A DNA stretch of 64,000 bases, taken from contig NZ_LJHY01000016.1 of the NCBI RefSeq assembly GCF_001295795.1, forward strand, positions 1 through 64,000, in the 5' to 3' direction. Under the pieces are notes generated by a model, which saw nothing but the letters and a program-made list of their open reading frames with translations, was not told the DNA's origin and did not search any database. The DNA is from Novosphingobium sp. AAP83 (GTDB lineage Bacteria; Pseudomonadota; Alphaproteobacteria; Sphingomonadales; Sphingomonadaceae). Positions 61,853 to 64,000 of the stretch are shown here, one piece after another; position 1 is the first letter of the stretch, and each line of letters opens with the position of its first letter. A program made the translations under genes and the position numbers.

Positions 61853-62239
61853 CTAAACAAAGCTGGCTAGTGCCTGGGTTTCGAAGGGACTGAGTTCATC
61901 CAACCGTCCTGCTTGCACCTTGTTGGCCCAATCCGGATCAACGATCAAGGCGCGGCCAACGGCGATCAAATCAAACTCGCCGCGCTCCATCCGGGTGACA
62001 AGGCGTTCGAGGCTGGCAGGTTCGTTGCGCGACGATGGACGATCTATCACTGCGCCTTCTGTCAGGATCAGGCCAACGCCGCCCTCAGCGCGCCGCCGGT
62101 AATATTCAACATGGTCCGCGCCAGGCAATCCGCCTTGGGCAAAGCCCCGGATCATCGGTGCCATGACGATGCGGTTGTTCAATTGCATCGAACCGTGGGT
62201 GAACGGTTCGAACAGGATGGCGTGTTCGTGCGTGGTCAT
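61853..62239 (-). pseudogene. Old Yellow Enzyme-family oxidoreductase with a large internal in-frame deletion
   Basis: Only 128 residues instead of about 360. Residues 1 to 74 are the N-terminus of an NADH:flavin oxidoreductase (LFEPFTHGSMQLNNRIVMAPM, EYYRRRAEGGVGLILTEGAVIDRP). Then, near position 62017, the chain jumps to ERLVTRMERGEFDLIAVGRALIVDPDWANKVQ, the family's C-terminal end. The catalytic histidine/asparagine pair, the tyrosine and most of the TIM barrel are missing, so it cannot bind FMN normally. It overlaps the MFS gene's stop by four bases, and the frame is kept across the junction. Confidence 0.8.
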
Positions 62240-63519
62240 TGCGCCACTTGTTCCTTTTCGTGATTGCGGGCCCATGACGGGTAGGCACCCAGCGACAGAA
62301 TTAGGCCACCGCAAAAGATCGAGGCGATCATGCCGAAAATCAGGAATGGGGCATATGTGCCATAAACATCGAAGATATAGCCTGCGAGCACGGGGCCGAT
62401 CCCCGATCCTGCGGCAATCAAGCTGGCCATCACGCCGAACATTGCGCCAAAGTTGCGCAAGCCGCCGTATGCCGATGTGAGGTAGCTGGCGACTTGCAGC
62501 TTGGTGCCCGCGCTGTAGCCGTTGACTACCATCGCAGCTATGATGATCGGCGCGGTGAGATTGGGCAGGAGCAGCAACGCGAAAGCCACCGTGGTCATCC
62601 CCAACGTGATGCCTCCGACCCAGCGCACGTGATAGCGATCAAGCAACCAACCGGTGATCAGCTTGCCCGCAATCCCGGCAAAACCGGCGATGCTGGAATA
62701 GTAGGCGGCCGTAGTGCGGGTAAGGCCGGTTGATCGCAAGATTTCGAACTGGTGCACGTTAAGCGCGATGGTGACGACCATCATCAAGAACGTGGAAAGG
62801 CCGATCCGCCACAGTGCAGAATCGCGCCATGCCTCCGCAATGGAAAGGCCTGGCACATCGAGCAGCGGGCCCTTTGTCGGCACCTCACCCGTCTTGGCCT
62901 GCTTTGATTTCGCCATGGCGTAGCCATCGAAAAAGAACAGCGCGCATAACACGAAGGTTAATGTTCCGGCACCGAGGCCCAGCCCAATCCAGGCGCCACG
63001 CCAGCCGTAAGAGTTGATCAGCCAATCGGTCAGCGGCGCAAAAATGATCGCAGCGACTGCGGTGCCAGATAACGTGAGGCCGAGCGCCAAGCCCCTGCCC
63101 TCTTTGAAAACGCTGGAGATTGCGGCGGTCCAGACGGTCGATTTGATCATCACCCCGGCAAAAGCATAGAAGCCCCACAACGCCATCCACTGCACGGGTG
63201 AGCCATTGGCAAGGCTGAAGCCGGAGATGATCAGGCTGGCCAGGACGATCCCCGCCAGCGCCATCCCGCGCGTGCCCCAACGATCAATCAGAGCGCCGAA
63301 GAACGGCGACATCAGGAACGTCAGAATGGCGGTGATCGAAGCGCCGGAGGCTTGCAGCGCCCGGCCCCAGCCGAATTCGCGGCCTAGCGGTTCCATGAAC
63401 AAGCCGGTGGTGACCGAGACAATCGCGCTGAAACCAAAGCCGGTTGCGGCGGCCAGTACCAGAAGCCAATGCTGGCGAAATTCGCCGCGAACGGACGGTG
63501 CGGAAATGGCATTGTTCAT
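62236..63519 (-). CDS. MFS transporter (oxalate/formate antiporter-like)
   Basis: 427 residues with twelve predicted helices. The early segment GFGFSAIVSVTTGLFMEPLGREFGWGRALQASGASI and the loop GALIDRWGTRGMALAG (the MFS signature in the second loop) are canonical; a basic central loop (MAKSKQAKTGEVPTKGPLLDV) separates the two halves. The segment FGWGRAxxxxA resembles the monocarboxylate/oxalate-formate branch. It likely takes up an organic acid for the pathway. It overlaps both the OYE remnant and the SDR gene by four bases, so the three are or were one operon. Confidence 0.85.
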   Translation of the reverse strand: MNNAISAPSVRGEFRQHWLLVLAAATGFGFSAIVSVTTGLFMEPLGREFGWGRALQASGASITAILTFLMSPFFGALIDRWGTRGMALAGIVLASLIISGFSLANGSPVQWMALWGFYAFAGVMIKSTVWTAAISSVFKEGRGLALGLTLSGTAVAAIIFAPLTDWLINSYGWRGAWIGLGLGAGTLTFVLCALFFFDGYAMAKSKQAKTGEVPTKGPLLDVPGLSIAEAWRDSALWRIGLSTFLMMVVTIALNVHQFEILRSTGLTRTTAAYYSSIAGFAGIAGKLITGWLLDRYHVRWVGGITLGMTTVAFALLLLPNLTAPIIIAAMVVNGYSAGTKLQVASYLTSAYGGLRNFGAMFGVMASLIAAGSGIGPVLAGYIFDVYGTYAPFLIFGMIASIFCGGLILSLGAYPSWARNHEKEQVAQ

Positions 63520-64000
63520 CCTGCGGTGACCCCTTTGTCCATTTGCAGAACCGCGCCATGAAATCCGCGTGACGCATCCGAGGCGAGGTAGGCGACCATG
63601 TCGGCCATCTCCTCCACCTCGACCAGCCCGCGCAGAGGCCGGAAGCGCGCAAGCAATTCGGGATCGGCCCCGGGCGGCGGAACGAAGTTTGCTGCGATCG
63701 GTGTGGACATCCCGCCGGGCGAAAGCGCGTTGATGCGGATGGGCTGCTTCAGATATTCCATCGCCATCGCTTTAGTCATATGCACAAGGCCTGCTTTTGT
63801 TGCGCAATAGGCTGCAGCGTAGGCCTGCCCCATATGCGCGGCGAGCGAGGCCACGTTGACGATGGCACCATTCGTTTTCAGCAGGTGCGGAATGGCCGTC
63901 TGGCTCAACAGGAAGGGCGCAGTGAGGTTTACCGCGAGGACCAGGTTCCAATCGGCCAGGAGCATTTCGTGGCTGTTGGCGAGTTTCAGGACTCCCGCCA
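63516..64000 (-). CDS. Short-chain dehydrogenase/reductase, 3' part
   Basis: The frame is open to the right edge, so the N-terminal cofactor half lies outside the window. What is left runs from the helix after the third strand (WNLVLAVNLTAPFLLSQ), through IVNVASLAAHMGQAYAAAYCATKAGLVHMTKAM with the catalytic serine, tyrosine and lysine (SLA and YCATK), to a standard ending (EEMADMVAYLASDASRGFHGAVLQMDKGVTAG). Its stop overlaps the MFS transporter start by four bases. It probably oxidises a hydroxyl on the substrate imported by that transporter. Confidence 0.85.
   Translation of the reverse strand, partial: AGVLKLANSHEMLLADWNLVLAVNLTAPFLLSQTAIPHLLKTNGAIVNVASLAAHMGQAYAAAYCATKAGLVHMTKAMAMEYLKQPIRINALSPGGMSTPIAANFVPPPGADPELLARFRPLRGLVEVEEMADMVAYLASDASRGFHGAVLQMDKGVTAG

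Overview
The window is a dense, GC-rich bacterial segment with very short spacers, many four-base stop/start overlaps, and no tRNA, rRNA, transposase or CRISPR array that I can see. Codon bias, the mix of gene families and the protein sequences fit an alphaproteobacterium, most likely a sphingomonad such as Novosphingobium or Sphingobium. That placement is inference from family resemblance, not a database result.

Almost every gene belongs to CoA-ester catabolism: four acyl-CoA synthetases, two family III CoA-transferases, four acyl-CoA dehydrogenase ORFs (a split pair, one single and one 730-residue fusion), three crotonases, a conventional thiolase, a thiolase-like/DUF35 pair, two double-hotdog (MaoC-type) proteins, eight short-chain dehydrogenases, two medium-chain reductases and two aldehyde dehydrogenases. 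With them are a ferredoxin/P450 pair, a 3-ketosteroid dehydrogenase-like flavoprotein, three MFS transporters, four TetR and two IclR regulators. Taken together it looks like an accessory island for degrading a bulky alicyclic or isoprenoid substrate, steroid-like in style. I see no steroid ring-cleavage genes, so the actual substrate stays open.

Layout. 1-7190: end of a biotin-dependent carboxylase; a stand-alone lipoyl domain with an alpha/beta hydrolase; a crotonase lacking both hydratase glutamates; a KstD-like flavoprotein; E1 alpha and beta of a 2-oxoacid/acetoin-type dehydrogenase. 7197-12523 (minus): heteromeric acyl-CoA dehydrogenase pair, nitronate monooxygenase-like protein, SDR, acyl-CoA dehydrogenase, facing a TetR gene across a clear palindromic operator. 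13348-25432: small hypothetical, oxidoreductases, two MFS transporters, thiolase, SDRs, CoA-transferase and ligase. 25513-31145: IclR gene, a decayed SDR, VOC protein, SDR-ADH-metallo-beta-lactamase operon, TetR. 31273-39902: ferredoxin/P450, DUF2889 with the Ltp2-like/DUF35 module, then SDR, fused acyl-CoA dehydrogenase and enoyl-CoA hydratase. 39195-47704 (minus): a long tightly packed operon from one TetR gene to another. 47779-52993 (minus): ligase, crotonase, rearranged CoA-transferase and amidohydrolase. 53262-59180: double-hotdog proteins, sulfotransferase, IclR gene and ligase. 59345-64000: a methylmalonate-semialdehyde dehydrogenase gene with an in-frame stop, SnoaL and DUF1330 proteins, an internally deleted Old Yellow Enzyme gene, an MFS transporter and a partial SDR.

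The most notable observations are the lipoyl-carrier/hydrolase/E1 set without a recognisable E2 or E3, a CaiB-type CoA-transferase whose segments appear in permuted order, the DUF2889 gene coupled to an Ltp2-like aldolase module, a metallo-beta-lactamase with an altered metal site, and three independently damaged genes (SDR, mmsA, OYE).
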